From an uncultured Burkholderiales bacterium (lineage in GTDB: Bacteria; Pseudomonadota; Gammaproteobacteria; Burkholderiales; Burkholderiaceae_C): 64,000 nt of DNA. The notes below the pieces were generated by a model. It did not search any database. It was not told the DNA's origin and was given only the letters and a program-made list of their open reading frames with translations. Below are positions 49,149 to 59,124 of this stretch, in pieces. Positions within the stretch are counted from its first letter, which is position 1; the number at the start of each line of letters is the position of its first letter. The translations under genes and the position numbers were made by a program. Location: assembly GCA_903906635.1 (NCBI GenBank), contig CAIVLE010000088.1, forward strand, positions 24,017-88,016. The letters run 5' to 3'.

Positions 49149-49235
49149 AAGGTGTAGGGGTAGTTGAGTGAAATAGGGCCCCAAAGCAACTCAAGCTGAG
49201 CAGGGCTAACCAAACCCGGTATTTTAGCCGTTTTC

Positions 49236-50327
49236 TCAGCGCACACGCCGTTGCATCACCCAGTTGACCAACTGGGTGCACAAATCTGCTTGAGCCGTCA
49301 ATTCATTGCGGCAGGTTTGGCCCCATGCTGGCCAATCCGTGGGTTCTGTGTCAGGCCAATCCAACATGGAAGTTGGGGAGATGCCATTCCAGACCTCATG
49401 CACGCGACGCAGGCTTTGGGGCATGTGGGTGGTGTTCATGAAAGCTTGCAGTTTGTCGTGGTGTGCCAAATCATCCTGTGGGTAGATGTGCCAGACCAAG
49501 GGTTTGCCTGCCCACAGGGCGCGAATCAAAGAGTCTTCACCCCGCACAAAGTTCAGATCACACGCCCACAGCAAATGGTCGAACTCGGTTTGGCTCAAGT
49601 AGGTCAATTGGGTGATGTGCAGACGATCGGCGCCAAATAAGGGCCATCCCAGTGCCTGGCAAGCCTGAGTTGTCGCCGATTGAGCTCGGCCCGCTGTGAC
49701 GCACAAGCGCGTGGTTTGGTTGCCGCGACTGAGCGTGAGCATCAACTCTGCCAAGCCTTGGGGTTCGTAACAAAACAAAGAGATCCAGCGCTCCTGGTCA
49801 TGGCTTACATTTTGGCCAATCAGTGCTGATCGCCAGGCGGCAGCATCGAATTGAAGCAGCCGCGCTGCCAAGTTGGATTCACGTAGCAATCCACCCGTGC
49901 CGGGTGTGAACCCAGGGTAAAAAAACCATTTTGTACAACCTCTGGCCGGGCCCTGCATCACAGGAGAGGGCAAGCCATGCGAGCGTGTGACGTAGTTTTC
50001 TGCGCTGAGGTATTCAAGGTTGATCCACACAGTGTGGGGTTGTTGCGCAATGGCGCGCTCGACCGCCTCGGGCAAGAAACAACCAAAGGCTTCGATGACC
50101 ACATGCCCCACCTCGGTGATATGTGATGCCGATTGCCAAGTGCGAACTTCCACACCTGTGCTGCCTGAAGGCGCCATCCAAATCAGGGCTGAACCATCAT
50201 CGACCCACAGGCGTACGCGCTGCCCGCGCGCAGCAAGTTCGGCGCACAAACGCCAGCAAACGCCCAAGTCGCCATGGTTATCGATGACGCGGCAAAAAAT
50301 ATCCCAAGTCCAGTTGGTATGTTCCAC
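49236..50327 (-). CDS. earP: EF-P arginine rhamnosyltransferase EarP
   Basis: A GT-B glycosyltransferase of about 363 residues that transfers rhamnose from dTDP-rhamnose to Arg32 of [23 protein letters not shown] is the diagnostic start with the catalytic Asp, and [20 protein letters not shown] is the sugar-nucleotide site. There is no ATG; GTG 50327 was taken, TTG 50345 is an alternative. It is 87 bases upstream of efp. Its 5' end nearly abuts the divergent uvrC start. Confidence 0.93.
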   Translation of the reverse strand: MEHTNWTWDIFCRVIDNHGDLGVCWRLCAELAARGQRVRLWVDDGSALIWMAPSGSTGVEVRTWQSASHITEVGHVVIEAFGCFLPEAVERAIAQQPHTVWINLEYLSAENYVTRSHGLPSPVMQGPARGCTKWFFYPGFTPGTGGLLRESNLAARLLQFDAAAWRSALIGQNVSHDQERWISLFCYEPQGLAELMLTLSRGNQTTRLCVTAGRAQSATTQACQALGWPLFGADRLHITQLTYLSQTEFDHLLWACDLNFVRGEDSLIRALWAGKPLVWHIYPQDDLAHHDKLQAFMNTTHMPQSLRRVHEVWNGISPTSMLDWPDTEPTDWPAWGQTCRNELTAQADLCTQLVNWVMQRRVR

Positions 50328-50352
50328 GTGTGGGATTGTCCACAATACGGGG

Positions 50353-52257
50353 ATGCAAGAAGAACCCGTTTCCCTTCACTCCCCTGAATTGTTGCAACAA
50401 GTGGCCGCTTTGCCTGCCTTGCCAGGTGTGTACCGTTATTTCGATGCACAGGATCAGCTGTTGTATGTGGGTAAGGCCAACAGTTTGAAAAAACGGGTTG
50501 CCAGCTATTTCCAAAAAGACCATGGTGGCTCGCGCATCGGGCACATGGTGAGCAAGATCGTTCGCCTTGAGACGACCGTGGTTCGCTCTGAGGCGGAGGC
50601 TTTGCTGCTTGAAAACAACCTCATCAAGTCCCTCAAACCCAAGTACAACATTTTGTTTCGGGATGACAAAAGTTATCCCTATTTGAAGCTCACCCGGGCT
50701 GTGCCAATCAAGGCGCTTACCAATGAGACACAGCCTAGCTCGGCTCCAAGCGCAGCCCAAGTGCCACGGGTGGTCTATTACCGAGGGGCTGTGGACAAAC
50801 GACATGACTACTTTGGTCCATATCCCAGCGTGTGGGCCGTGCGTGAGGCAATTCAGTTGCTGCAAAAAGTGTTTCGCCTTCGCACCTGTGAAGACACGGT
50901 GTTTAGCAACCGAACGCGACCTTGTTTGCTGTTTCAAATCAAGCGTTGTTCAGGCCCCTGCGTGGGACATATTACTGTTGACGACTACCAACGCGATGTG
51001 GACAGTGCCATGCGTTTGTTGCGCGGTGAGACGCAAGAGGTGATGACTTCGATCGAGCAGCGGATGATGGCGCACGCTCAGAAGCTGGAATTTGAGCAGG
51101 CGGCTGAGTTGCGCAACCAAATGAGTGCCCTCTCCAAAGTGCTGCACAGCCAGGCCATGGACACGGTCGGAGACCAAGACGTGGACATCTTGGCCGTTAA
51201 GGTTCAAGGAGGCAAGGCCTGCGTGAATTTGGCGATGGTGCGCGGGGGCAGACATTTGGGGGATCGACCTTACTTCCCTGGTCACGTCGAAGATGCTGAG
51301 CCCGTTGAGGTTTTGGAAGCGTTTTTGAGTCAGCACTACCTAGATGTGCCCGTACCACCTGCGCTGATCACCAGTCACCAAGTGGACCCCGAGTTGATTC
51401 ATGCGCTGATTGAACAAACAGGCGTGAAGATATCTGCGGTGCACAACCCGCGCGAGCAGCGTCGTGTGTGGTTGGAAATGGCCCAGCAAAACGCCGACAT
51501 TCAACTCGCGCGTTTGTTGGCGGAAGAGGGGTCCCAACAAGCGCGAACGCGTGCCTTGGTGGACGCACTGGATTTAGCTCCCGAAGACTTAGAGAGTTTT
51601 CGCATGGAGTGTTTTGATATTTCGCACACGGCGGGTGAGTCGACTCAAGCCTCTTGCGTGGTGTTTCATCACCACAAGATGCAAGGCAGTGAGTACCGCC
51701 GCTACAACATCGATGGCATCACGCCAGGCGACGATTACGCCGCAATGCGTCAAGTGCTGACTCGACGCTACAGCAAATTGGCCGAGGCCGTGCGTGCAGG
51801 TGAAGGTAAGTTACCAGATTTAGTGCTGATCGACGGCGGCAAAGGTCAGGTATCAATGGCACGCGAGGTCTTTGAGTCATTGGGGTTGGACTTGTCTCGC
51901 ATTGTGGGTGTTGAAAAGGGGGAGGGTCGCAAGGTAGGCTTGGAAGAATTGGTGTTTGCCGATGGCCGTGAAAAGGTGTATTTAGGTCGGGACTCTGCCG
52001 CCTTGATGTTGGTGGCCCAGGTGCGCGATGAAGCTCATCGATTTGCCATTACAGGCATGCGTGCCGCGCGCGCCAAAGTCCGCGTAGGCGGCAGCAAACT
52101 TGAAGAGATCGCGGGAATTGGTCCTAAGAAACGGGCGAAGTTGTTGCAACGATTTGGTGGCGCTCGCGGCGTGGCCGACGCCAGTGTGCAGGACTTGATG
52201 TCAGTTGACGGGATTTCTGCAGATCTTGCGCAAACGATTTATCAGGCTTTGCGATGA
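50353..52257 (+). CDS. uvrC: excinuclease ABC subunit C
   Basis: A 634-residue nuclease for nucleotide excision repair. [20 protein letters not shown] is the GIY-YIG 3' nuclease start, [15 protein letters not shown] the Cys region, followed by the UVR helix, the RNase-H-like 5' nuclease ([17 protein letters not shown]) and C-terminal HhH2. The frame opens 111 codons further upstream across the earP 5' part; ATG 50353 is the family start. Only about 25 bases separate it from earP. Confidence 0.96.
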   Translation: MQEEPVSLHSPELLQQVAALPALPGVYRYFDAQDQLLYVGKANSLKKRVASYFQKDHGGSRIGHMVSKIVRLETTVVRSEAEALLLENNLIKSLKPKYNILFRDDKSYPYLKLTRAVPIKALTNETQPSSAPSAAQVPRVVYYRGAVDKRHDYFGPYPSVWAVREAIQLLQKVFRLRTCEDTVFSNRTRPCLLFQIKRCSGPCVGHITVDDYQRDVDSAMRLLRGETQEVMTSIEQRMMAHAQKLEFEQAAELRNQMSALSKVLHSQAMDTVGDQDVDILAVKVQGGKACVNLAMVRGGRHLGDRPYFPGHVEDAEPVEVLEAFLSQHYLDVPVPPALITSHQVDPELIHALIEQTGVKISAVHNPREQRRVWLEMAQQNADIQLARLLAEEGSQQARTRALVDALDLAPEDLESFRMECFDISHTAGESTQASCVVFHHHKMQGSEYRRYNIDGITPGDDYAAMRQVLTRRYSKLAEAVRAGEGKLPDLVLIDGGKGQVSMAREVFESLGLDLSRIVGVEKGEGRKVGLEELVFADGREKVYLGRDSAALMLVAQVRDEAHRFAITGMRAARAKVRVGGSKLEEIAGIGPKKRAKLLQRFGGARGVADASVQDLMSVDGISADLAQTIYQALR

Positions 52258-52299
52258 AAGTTTTTCAGTCCGATGGCATGCGCCCATCGAGGCGTCGGT

Positions 52300-53016
52300 T
52301 CAGGTGTGGAGCACTTCAAGCAAGCGATCTAAGCCGCCAGCATTGATCGCCACCATGGCCTGCTCGCGAACTTTGGGCTTGGCTTGGTAGGCTACTGATA
52401 AACCTGCTGCGCCCATCATCAACAAGTCGTTGGCACCATCACCCATGGCGATGGCTTGCTGAGGAGGGATGCCAAGCTCGGTGCAGGTTTGGAGCAACAT
52501 CTTTCGCTTCTCTGCCCCGTCGCAAATGTCCCCCCAGGTTTGATCAACCAACTTGCCAGTGAGGTGACCGTCTTCGATCTCAAGCACATTACTGCGAGCG
52601 AAGTCGATGTTGAGAAGACCGCACACTCTATCTGCAAAAAAGGTAAAGCCGCCACTGACTAGCAATACGCTCATGCCATGGGCCTTGCAGGTATCGATCA
52701 AATTTTTTGCGCCAGGGTTCAAGCGCAAGCGGTGTTCAAACACTTCGTTCAACGCAGTCTCAGGTACTCCCTTGAGCAATTGAACCCGGCGACGCAAGCT
52801 GTCTTTGAAGTCTGTGATTTCGCCACGCATGGCGGCTTCGGTGATGGCGGAAACCTCAGCTTTTCGACCCGCGGCATCTGCCACTTCATCGATACATTCA
52901 ATGTTGATCAAAGTGGAGTCCATGTCAAAGGCGATGAGCTTGAAAGCATCTAACCGCAGCGGTGGGGTGAAACCTTGGACCATCAAGTCAGGAGAGAATT
53001 CGTAGGGCATGTGCAT
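52300..53016 (-). CDS. serB: phosphoserine phosphatase
   Basis: A 238-residue HAD phosphatase, last step of serine synthesis. FDMDSTLINIECIDEVA is motif I with the nucleophile Asp; LLVSGGFTFFADRV motif II; IAMGDGANDLLMMGAAGLSV motifs III/IV. It lacks the N-terminal ACT domain of longer SerB proteins. The ATG at 53016 lies one base past the mfd stop; ATG 53010 is possible. Genes mfd and serB are likely co-transcribed. Confidence 0.95.
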   Translation of the reverse strand: MHMPYEFSPDLMVQGFTPPLRLDAFKLIAFDMDSTLINIECIDEVADAAGRKAEVSAITEAAMRGEITDFKDSLRRRVQLLKGVPETALNEVFEHRLRLNPGAKNLIDTCKAHGMSVLLVSGGFTFFADRVCGLLNIDFARSNVLEIEDGHLTGKLVDQTWGDICDGAEKRKMLLQTCTELGIPPQQAIAMGDGANDLLMMGAAGLSVAYQAKPKVREQAMVAINAGGLDRLLEVLHT

Positions 53017-53017
53017 G

Positions 53018-56000
53018 TCAGTGAATGGCGGATTGCGGGGCAGGTGGCGTCTGTTTGGATGGGGTGCCCAGAGTACGCAGCACATCGCGAATCATTTGGG
53101 CTCTTGCCTTGGGTTCAGGCAACTCTCGTTCAATGCGCAAGCGGTCATTGCCCGCTAGTTTGATGTGTTTGTTTTTTTGCACCAACTCGATGATGCGCAT
53201 GGCATCAAAGGGTGGGTTGGCTTTGAAGCTGATGTGGATGACGCCAGGGGCTGCATCGACTTTTGTGACGCCATAGCTGCTGGCCAAGACGCGCAAGCGG
53301 TGTACATCGATCAGTGTTTGCGCCTGGGTGGGCAGCTTGCCGAATCGATCAACAATTTCCTCCAGTAAGGCATCAATCTGATCTGAGGTTTTGGAGGTGG
53401 CCAATTTTTTGTAAAAAGACAAACGCAGGTGTACATCCCCACAGTAGTCGTCTGGCAGCAGCGCGGGGGCGTGCAGGTTGATGTCTGTGGTCGCGCTCAA
53501 AGGACTTAGGAGGTCGGGCTCCTCGCCGTTCTTGAGGGCGCGAACAGCTTCGTTGAGCATCTCGTTGTAGAGCTGGAAGCCGACTTCGAGCATGTTGCCG
53601 CTTTGGTTTTCCCCTAACACTTCACCCGCGCCACGAATCTCCAAGTCGTGCATGGCGAGGTAAAAACCGGAACCCAGCTCTTCCATTTGTTGGATGGCTT
53701 CCAGGCGCTGCGAGGCTTGTTTGGTCAGCCCTTGTGTGTCGGGCACCATGAGGTAGGCGTAGGCTTGGTGGTGGCTTCGCCCGACACGACCGCGCAATTG
53801 GTGCAGTTGAGCCAAACCAAACTTGTCTGCGCGACTCATGATGATGGTGTTGGCGCTTGGAACGTCAATTCCTGTTTCAATGATGGTGGAGCAGAGCAGC
53901 AAATTGAAACGCTGTGCGACAAAGTCACGCATGACGCGTTCAAGTTCCCGCTCGGGCATTTGTCCGTGTGCGACGGCAATGCGTGCTTCAGGGAGCAGTT
54001 CTTCAAGGCGTGCACGGCGGTTTTCGATGGTGTCGACTTCGTTGTGTAAAAAGTAGCATTGGCCGCCACGCTTGAGTTCACGCAAGACTGCTTCTCGTAT
54101 CACGCCATTGCCCTCGTTGCGAACAAAGGTTTTGATGGCCAGTCGGCGCTGAGGCGCGGTGGCGATGACGCTCAAGTCGCGCAAGCCTTCGAGTGCCATG
54201 CCCAAGGTGCGGGGTATGGGCGTGGCGGTCAGAGTGAGTACATCTACTTCGGCGCGCATGGCTTTCATGGCTTCTTTGTGCCGCACACCAAATCGGTGTT
54301 CTTCATCGATGATCAGCAGACCTAAATTTTTGAACTTGACAGACTCACTCAACAGCTTGTGGGTGCCGACCACAATGTCGACTTGGCCCTCAGCCAAGCC
54401 TTTAGCTGCCGCAGTGATTTCTTTGGCGGAGCGAAATCGGCTCATCTCAGCGATCTTGACTGGCCATTTGCTAAAGCGATCGGTCAGCGTTTGATAATGT
54501 TGTTCGGCCAGCAAGGTGGTTGGCGCCAGCAGGGCGACTTGTTTTCCGCCGGTGACTGCCACAAAGGCAGCACGTAACGCCACTTCTGTTTTGCCAAAGC
54601 CCACATCTCCGCAAACCAAGCGGTCCATGGGGCGTGGGCTGATCATGTCTTGTATGACGGCGTGGATGGCCGCACGTTGGTCCGCAGTTTCGTCAAAGCC
54701 AAAGTCGTTAGCGAACGTTTCGTAGTCTTGGGGTGAGTAGCGGAAAGGGTGGCCTTGGCGCGCAGCACGACGCGCGTAAATGTTGAGCAACTCCGCGGCC
54801 GCATCGCGCACCTGCTCGGCGGCTCGGCGCTTGGCTTTGTCCCACTGTGCTGAGCCGAGTTTGTGCAGGGGTGCTTCGTCAGCGCTGACCCCCGTGTAAC
54901 GGCCGATCAAGTGCAACTGGCTCACAGGCACATAGAGAACCGCTTGGTCGGCGTATTCAAGGTGCAAGAACTCTTGGAGGGCTGGCGTCCCATCGGCATT
55001 CTTTTCTCCCAAGTCCATGTTGACCAGGCCTCGGTAGCGTCCAATGCCATGTGCGTTGTGTACTACAGGGTCGCCAAGGTTGAGCTCTGATAAGTCTTTG
55101 ATGAGTGACTCGACATCGCTCACTTGCTCTTGTTTTTTGCGGCGACGCGTGGTGGTCCCCGCGGAAAACAGCTCGGTCTCAGTGATCAGATCGATGCCAG
55201 CTTCGGTCCAGCTGAAACCCACATTCAGTGGTGCAGTGGCGATGCCAATCTTCTCCTCGCTGGCTTGAAATTCAACCAACGAGTCAAACGATGGTGGGCT
55301 GAACTGAGAGGCCCGCAAAAAGTCTAACAAGCTTTCTCGTCTGCCATCGCTCTCGGCCAATACCAGCAGGCGGTGCGTGCTGTTTTTGGCGTGTTCTTTC
55401 AAGCGCTGCAAAGGTTCCGCCGCTCCCCGCACGACCGTGAGATCGGGCAGCGTTTGAGCAAAAGCATTGTCTTGAATGTCGGTGACTTGAGGTCGCAGAG
55501 AAAACTGCGCGTAAGCGTTGGCGGCCGCGTAAAACTGCTCTGCGGATAAGAACAAACTGTGAGGTGGCAACGCTGGCCGCTCAGGGTCGCCACGCACCAA
55601 GCGGAATCTGTCTTGGGTGTCTTGCCAGAATTGTTGGATCGTCGGCTCCAAGTCACCATGCAGCACCACCGTGGCATGAGAGCCAAGATAGTCAAAGACA
55701 GTGGACGTTTCTTCAAAGAACAATGGCAGGTAGTACTCAATCCCAGCAGTCGCCACACCATTGCCGATGTCTTTGTAGATCCGGCTTTTGGTGGGGTCAC
55801 CTTCTAGCAGTTCACGCCAACGACCTCTGAATTGCGAACGAGCGGCCTCGTCCATTGGAAACTCACGACCTGGCAGCAGGCGCACTTCTGGCACAGGGTA
55901 CAAGCTGCGCTGGCTGTCAGGGTCAAACGTTCTGATCGAGTCGATCTCGTTGTCAAAAAGATCGACCCGGTAAGGCACCAAGGAGCCCATGGGAAAGAGG

Positions 56001-56506
56001 TCAATCAAGCCTCCTCGAACTGCGTATTCGCCTGGACTGACCACTTGAGACACGTGGCTGTAACCGGCAAGTGTCAGCTGAGCTTTGAGTTTGGCTTCAT
56101 CCAGGGATTGATGTACCTTGAAATGAAAGGTGTAGCCGGCTAAAAAGGAAGGCGGGGCCAACCTGTAAAGAGCGGTGGTCGCCGGAATCAGCACCACATC
56201 GGCCTCGCCTTGCGATATTCCCCACAGAGTGGCCAGGCGTTCGCTGATCAGGTCTTGGTGTGGCGAAAAACTGTCGTAAGGCAGAGTTTCCCAATCTGGG
56301 AATAAAACGCAGCGAAGATCTGGCGAAAAAAACGCCATTTCCTCCTGTAGTCGATGCGCATCGCTCGCGTTTGCAGTGACGATGGCGACCCGTTGATGGC
56401 GGTTTTTTTCCCTGACACTGAGCTGCGTCAGCAGCAAAGCGTCCGCAGACCCAACAGGGCGGGGTATGGCAAACCGTTTGCCGGGACTCAATGAGGGCAG
56501 ATGCAT
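53018..56506 (-). CDS. mfd: transcription-repair coupling factor Mfd
   Basis: An 1162-residue DNA translocase that removes stalled RNA polymerase and recruits UvrA. UvrB-homology domains come first (LFPDWETLPYDSFSPHQDLI), then the RNA polymerase-binding domain (VVHNAHGIGRYRGL), the RecG-like translocase with Walker A GDVGFGKTEVALRAAF, DEEH box LLIIDEEHRFGV, and the C-terminal TRCF domain. The frame is open 94 codons further upstream over ispD, but ATG 56506 (MHLPSLSPGKRF) is the family start. Confidence 0.96.
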   Translation of the reverse strand: MHLPSLSPGKRFAIPRPVGSADALLLTQLSVREKNRHQRVAIVTANASDAHRLQEEMAFFSPDLRCVLFPDWETLPYDSFSPHQDLISERLATLWGISQGEADVVLIPATTALYRLAPPSFLAGYTFHFKVHQSLDEAKLKAQLTLAGYSHVSQVVSPGEYAVRGGLIDLFPMGSLVPYRVDLFDNEIDSIRTFDPDSQRSLYPVPEVRLLPGREFPMDEAARSQFRGRWRELLEGDPTKSRIYKDIGNGVATAGIEYYLPLFFEETSTVFDYLGSHATVVLHGDLEPTIQQFWQDTQDRFRLVRGDPERPALPPHSLFLSAEQFYAAANAYAQFSLRPQVTDIQDNAFAQTLPDLTVVRGAAEPLQRLKEHAKNSTHRLLVLAESDGRRESLLDFLRASQFSPPSFDSLVEFQASEEKIGIATAPLNVGFSWTEAGIDLITETELFSAGTTTRRRKKQEQVSDVESLIKDLSELNLGDPVVHNAHGIGRYRGLVNMDLGEKNADGTPALQEFLHLEYADQAVLYVPVSQLHLIGRYTGVSADEAPLHKLGSAQWDKAKRRAAEQVRDAAAELLNIYARRAARQGHPFRYSPQDYETFANDFGFDETADQRAAIHAVIQDMISPRPMDRLVCGDVGFGKTEVALRAAFVAVTGGKQVALLAPTTLLAEQHYQTLTDRFSKWPVKIAEMSRFRSAKEITAAAKGLAEGQVDIVVGTHKLLSESVKFKNLGLLIIDEEHRFGVRHKEAMKAMRAEVDVLTLTATPIPRTLGMALEGLRDLSVIATAPQRRLAIKTFVRNEGNGVIREAVLRELKRGGQCYFLHNEVDTIENRRARLEELLPEARIAVAHGQMPERELERVMRDFVAQRFNLLLCSTIIETGIDVPSANTIIMSRADKFGLAQLHQLRGRVGRSHHQAYAYLMVPDTQGLTKQASQRLEAIQQMEELGSGFYLAMHDLEIRGAGEVLGENQSGNMLEVGFQLYNEMLNEAVRALKNGEEPDLLSPLSATTDINLHAPALLPDDYCGDVHLRLSFYKKLATSKTSDQIDALLEEIVDRFGKLPTQAQTLIDVHRLRVLASSYGVTKVDAAPGVIHISFKANPPFDAMRIIELVQKNKHIKLAGNDRLRIERELPEPKARAQMIRDVLRTLGTPSKQTPPAPQSAIH

Positions 56507-56536
56507 TGATGCAATTCTAGAATGGAGCCCCGGACC

Positions 56537-57274
56537 ATGATCCGCACCACTTGGCTTATGACTCTCAACCCTTTGTCCGATGACCGCATCTTTGCATTGA
56601 TTCCCTGCGCAGGCAAAGGCAATCGTGCTGGAGCCTCTGTACCCAAGCAGTACCAATTGATTGGCGATGTCCCCTTGGTGGTTCATACGCTGAGGGCATT
56701 CGCAGCAATTCCGAGATTGACCCATGGGGTGCTGGTCGTAGCCCCTGACGATCAGCAGATCCAAGACCTTATGTCTGCTCACCCCCAACCGCTATTTTCC
56801 GTGGCCCATGTCGGGGGTGCTAGTCGAGCCGACAGTGTGCTAGCGGGCTTGTCTGCGCTGGTTGAGCACGGCGCTTGCAGCCGTGATTGGGTGATGGTGC
56901 ATGACGCAGCACGTTGTTTGGTAACCCCAACGCAAATTAATCTTTTGATCGATGCATGCCAAGCTGATGGCGTGGGCGGCTTACTGGCTTTCCCCGTCCC
57001 TGACACCTTAAAGCAAGAAACCGCAGGACGTGCGAGCGCCACCATCAATCGAGAAAGTAAGTGGCTTGCCCAAACCCCCCAAATGTTTCGTTTGGGCGCG
57101 CTGACGGAGGCCTTGAGCAATGGTCATGAATCGGTGACCGACGAGGCCAGTGCCATGGAAGCCATGGGCTTTGCACCGTTATTGGTTGCAGGCAGTTCGC
57201 ATAATTTCAAGGTCACCTACCCTGAAGATTTTGTTTTGGCTCAGGCAGTTCTTAAGCTGCGAGCAGAAAGTTAA
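56537..57274 (+). CDS. ispD: 2-C-methyl-D-erythritol 4-phosphate cytidylyltransferase
   Basis: A 245-residue MEP-pathway enzyme attaching CMP to methylerythritol phosphate. FALIPCAGKGNRAG is the nucleotide loop, WVMVHDAARCLVTP the conserved HDAAR, and KVTYPEDFVLAQAVL the end. Possible starts are ATG 56522, 56537 and 56558; 56537 has GGAG about 10 bases upstream. Genes ispD and ispF are adjacent (4 bases apart), catalysing steps of one pathway. Confidence 0.94.
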   Translation: MIRTTWLMTLNPLSDDRIFALIPCAGKGNRAGASVPKQYQLIGDVPLVVHTLRAFAAIPRLTHGVLVVAPDDQQIQDLMSAHPQPLFSVAHVGGASRADSVLAGLSALVEHGACSRDWVMVHDAARCLVTPTQINLLIDACQADGVGGLLAFPVPDTLKQETAGRASATINRESKWLAQTPQMFRLGALTEALSNGHESVTDEASAMEAMGFAPLLVAGSSHNFKVTYPEDFVLAQAVLKLRAES

Positions 57275-57278
57275 GAAG

Positions 57279-57767
57279 ATGACTAGACCTCAGTTTCGTA
57301 TTGGCGAGGGATGGGATGTGCATGCCTTGGTCAAGGACCGTCCACTGCTATTGGGCGGTGTGCGAATAGAGCATACCCATGGTTTGTTGGGACACTCGGA
57401 CGCGGATGTGTTGTTGCATGCAATCACCGACTCTTTGCTTGGCGCAGCAGCTTTGGGGGATATTGGAAGACATTTCCCCGACACAAGTGACGAGTTCAAG
57501 GGGGCAGATTCGTGGGTGCTACTTCAACGTACGGGACATCTTTTATCAGACCTAGGTTGGCGCATTGGCAACATCGATTGCACCGTGATTGCTCAAGCGC
57601 CCAAGTTGTCAGCCTATATTCCGCTCATGTGCACAAGTATTTCAAAGGCTTTGGAAATAGAAGCAGGTCAAGTCAATGTAAAGGCCAAGACAGCTGAAAA
57701 AATGGGTCACGTCGGTCATGGCCAAAGCATGGAGGCACGGGCCGTCGCTTTGATTTACTCAGCATGA
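57279..57767 (+). CDS. ispF: 2-C-methyl-D-erythritol 2,4-cyclodiphosphate synthase
   Basis: A 162-residue trimeric zinc enzyme of isoprenoid synthesis. GEGWDVHAL gives the Asp and His metal ligands, GHSDADVLLHAITDSLLGAA the second His region, and KTAEKMGHVGHG the substrate loop. Note GEGWDVH where GxGYDVH/GFDVH is usual. ATG 57279 follows ispD; the longer frame upstream is the ispD shadow. Its last 13 bases overlap the convergent regulator gene. Confidence 0.95.
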   Translation: MTRPQFRIGEGWDVHALVKDRPLLLGGVRIEHTHGLLGHSDADVLLHAITDSLLGAAALGDIGRHFPDTSDEFKGADSWVLLQRTGHLLSDLGWRIGNIDCTVIAQAPKLSAYIPLMCTSISKALEIEAGQVNVKAKTAEKMGHVGHGQSMEARAVALIYSA

Positions 57768-58156
57768 GTTGGTGATTTAGACAAAGCTAAAAATGCATCC
57801 ACGATTTCTCGAACTATTCGACGGTGGTCCACAGTCAGAGAAACGTAATTGACCATGAGTTGCTTATCGACCAATGAAAAATTTTCTTCTTGGTCGGTGA
57901 ATAAGCCCGCTTTGACGGGGGGCGTGCCAAAAAGTAAACCTTCCGGAGAGATCTTCAACCAATTGCACAGAACGAACAATTTGTCTTGTTTGGGAATAGA
58001 GACTCCCATCAGCCAATTTCTAGCAGCATGCGATGAGATCCCATCACCCCAATATCGCAGGTTGAACTGTGTAGCCACAACAGTGGCAGATCTTTCAACA
58101 CCTGCGTCTTTGAGTGCCTGATGTAGACGCTTTGCAAACTGATCATTGACTGCCAT
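57755..58156 (-). CDS. small HTH (phage-repressor-like) transcriptional regulator
   Basis: A 133-residue protein with an N-terminal lambda-repressor-like HTH: FAKRLHQALKDAGVERSATV, then ISSHAARNWLMGVSIPKQDK as recognition helix and LFVLCNWLKISPEGLLFG. The C-terminal half is unassigned. It starts 9 bases from a 24-bp near-perfect palindrome, so self-regulation is likely. Codon use and surroundings are more AT-rich than the neighbours, hinting at transfer. It overlaps ispF by 13 bases. Targets unknown. Confidence 0.85.
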   Translation of the reverse strand: MAVNDQFAKRLHQALKDAGVERSATVVATQFNLRYWGDGISSHAARNWLMGVSIPKQDKLFVLCNWLKISPEGLLFGTPPVKAGLFTDQEENFSLVDKQLMVNYVSLTVDHRRIVREIVDAFLALSKSPTHAE

Positions 58157-58165
58157 ATGCCTTAC

Positions 58166-58189
58166 TCAAATAGAGTTAACTCAATTTGA
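58166..58189. promoter_or_regulatory. 24-bp palindromic operator upstream of the HTH regulator
   Basis: Arms TCAAAT and ATTTGA flank GAGTTAACTC, so 58166-58189 is palindromic in 22 of 24 positions; only the two A residues beside the core break it. It lies 9 bases before the regulator start, as expected for an autorepressor site, in an AT-rich 97-base gap next to bdhA. Confidence 0.75.
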
Positions 58190-58253
58190 ATAAATTATAA
58201 GCAGTAAAAATCCTTTAAATAATACCAATATATTATTATTTTTGGGATTAAGG

Positions 58254-59036
58254 TTACTGTGCTGTCCACCCGCCGTCCATATTCCACGCCACACCACGCA
58301 CATTGTTGCCGGCATCTGAGCATAGAAAGACCGCCAATTCACCCAGTTCATGAGGTGTCGTGAAGGCCATGGAGGGTTCCTTTTCGCCCAGCAGCAGTTT
58401 GGTCGCCTCCTCGTTGGAGAGTTGCAGTTCTTGTGCTTTTGCATCAACTTGCTTTTGCACCAAAGGTGTTAGCACCCACCCAGGACAAATGGCGTTGCAG
58501 GTCACGCCTGAAGTAGCGTTCTCCAGTGCAATGACTTTTGTCAGACCCACAATGCCATGCTTGGCAGCAACATAAGCAGACTTTTGAGCCGAACCAACCA
58601 AGCCATGCACCGATGCAATGTTGATGATGCGTCCCCAGTTTTTTTGTTTCATGTGTGGCAAGGCCAAGCGCGAGGTATGAAAGGCGCTGCTGAGATTGAT
58701 GGCGATGATGGCATCCCAGCGGTCAATAGGAAAGTCTTCTAGGGATGCTACGTACTGAATCCCCGCGTTGTTGATCAATATATCTACACCAGCGCATGTA
58801 TCTGTTGCAAATTGCATCATGGCTTCGATCTCAGCGACTTTGCTCATGTCCGCCCCGTGGAAGTGGACTTGAACTCCATAGGCTTCTAGCTCGGTCTTGG
58901 CTGGTTGGTAGTCACCAAATCCATTCAAGATGATGTTGGCGCCTTGACTTGCCAAGCTTTTGGCAATCCCCAGCCCGATGCCGCTGGTAGAACCTGTGAC
59001 CAATGCTGTTTTACCTGCGAGAGTGCGTTGCGACAT
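58254..59036 (-). CDS. bdhA: D-3-hydroxybutyrate dehydrogenase
   Basis: A 260-residue SDR that interconverts 3-hydroxybutyrate and acetoacetate in PHB breakdown. GSTSGIGLGIAKSLAS is the NAD motif, NIASVHGLVG holds the catalytic Ser, and SAYVAAKHG the Tyr and Lys. QVDAKAQELQLSNEEATKLL and the WNMDGGWTAQ end are diagnostic of bacterial BDH. The enzyme complements phaP and phaR seen in the window. Ribosome site GAGATCTC is weak. Confidence 0.94.
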   Translation of the reverse strand: MSQRTLAGKTALVTGSTSGIGLGIAKSLASQGANIILNGFGDYQPAKTELEAYGVQVHFHGADMSKVAEIEAMMQFATDTCAGVDILINNAGIQYVASLEDFPIDRWDAIIAINLSSAFHTSRLALPHMKQKNWGRIINIASVHGLVGSAQKSAYVAAKHGIVGLTKVIALENATSGVTCNAICPGWVLTPLVQKQVDAKAQELQLSNEEATKLLLGEKEPSMAFTTPHELGELAVFLCSDAGNNVRGVAWNMDGGWTAQ

Positions 59037-59124
59037 GAGAGATCTCCATATGAATTACGATGGGAATTAACCGACATTATGGAGTTTTCTGTCGTCATTT
59101 CTCCGAATCCATTGCCCGCCGCTT

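Noticed and set aside
50020-50352. 111-codon upstream extension of UvrC
   Set aside because: It runs over the 5' part of earP, and UvrC homologues start at the GIY-YIG domain near 50353.
52271-52289. Hairpin CGATGG/CCATCG between uvrC and serB
   Set aside because: Short stem with no T run on either strand, so not called a terminator.
56507-56788. 94-codon upstream extension of Mfd
   Set aside because: It overlaps ispD in antisense and has no similarity to Mfd; the family start is at 56506.
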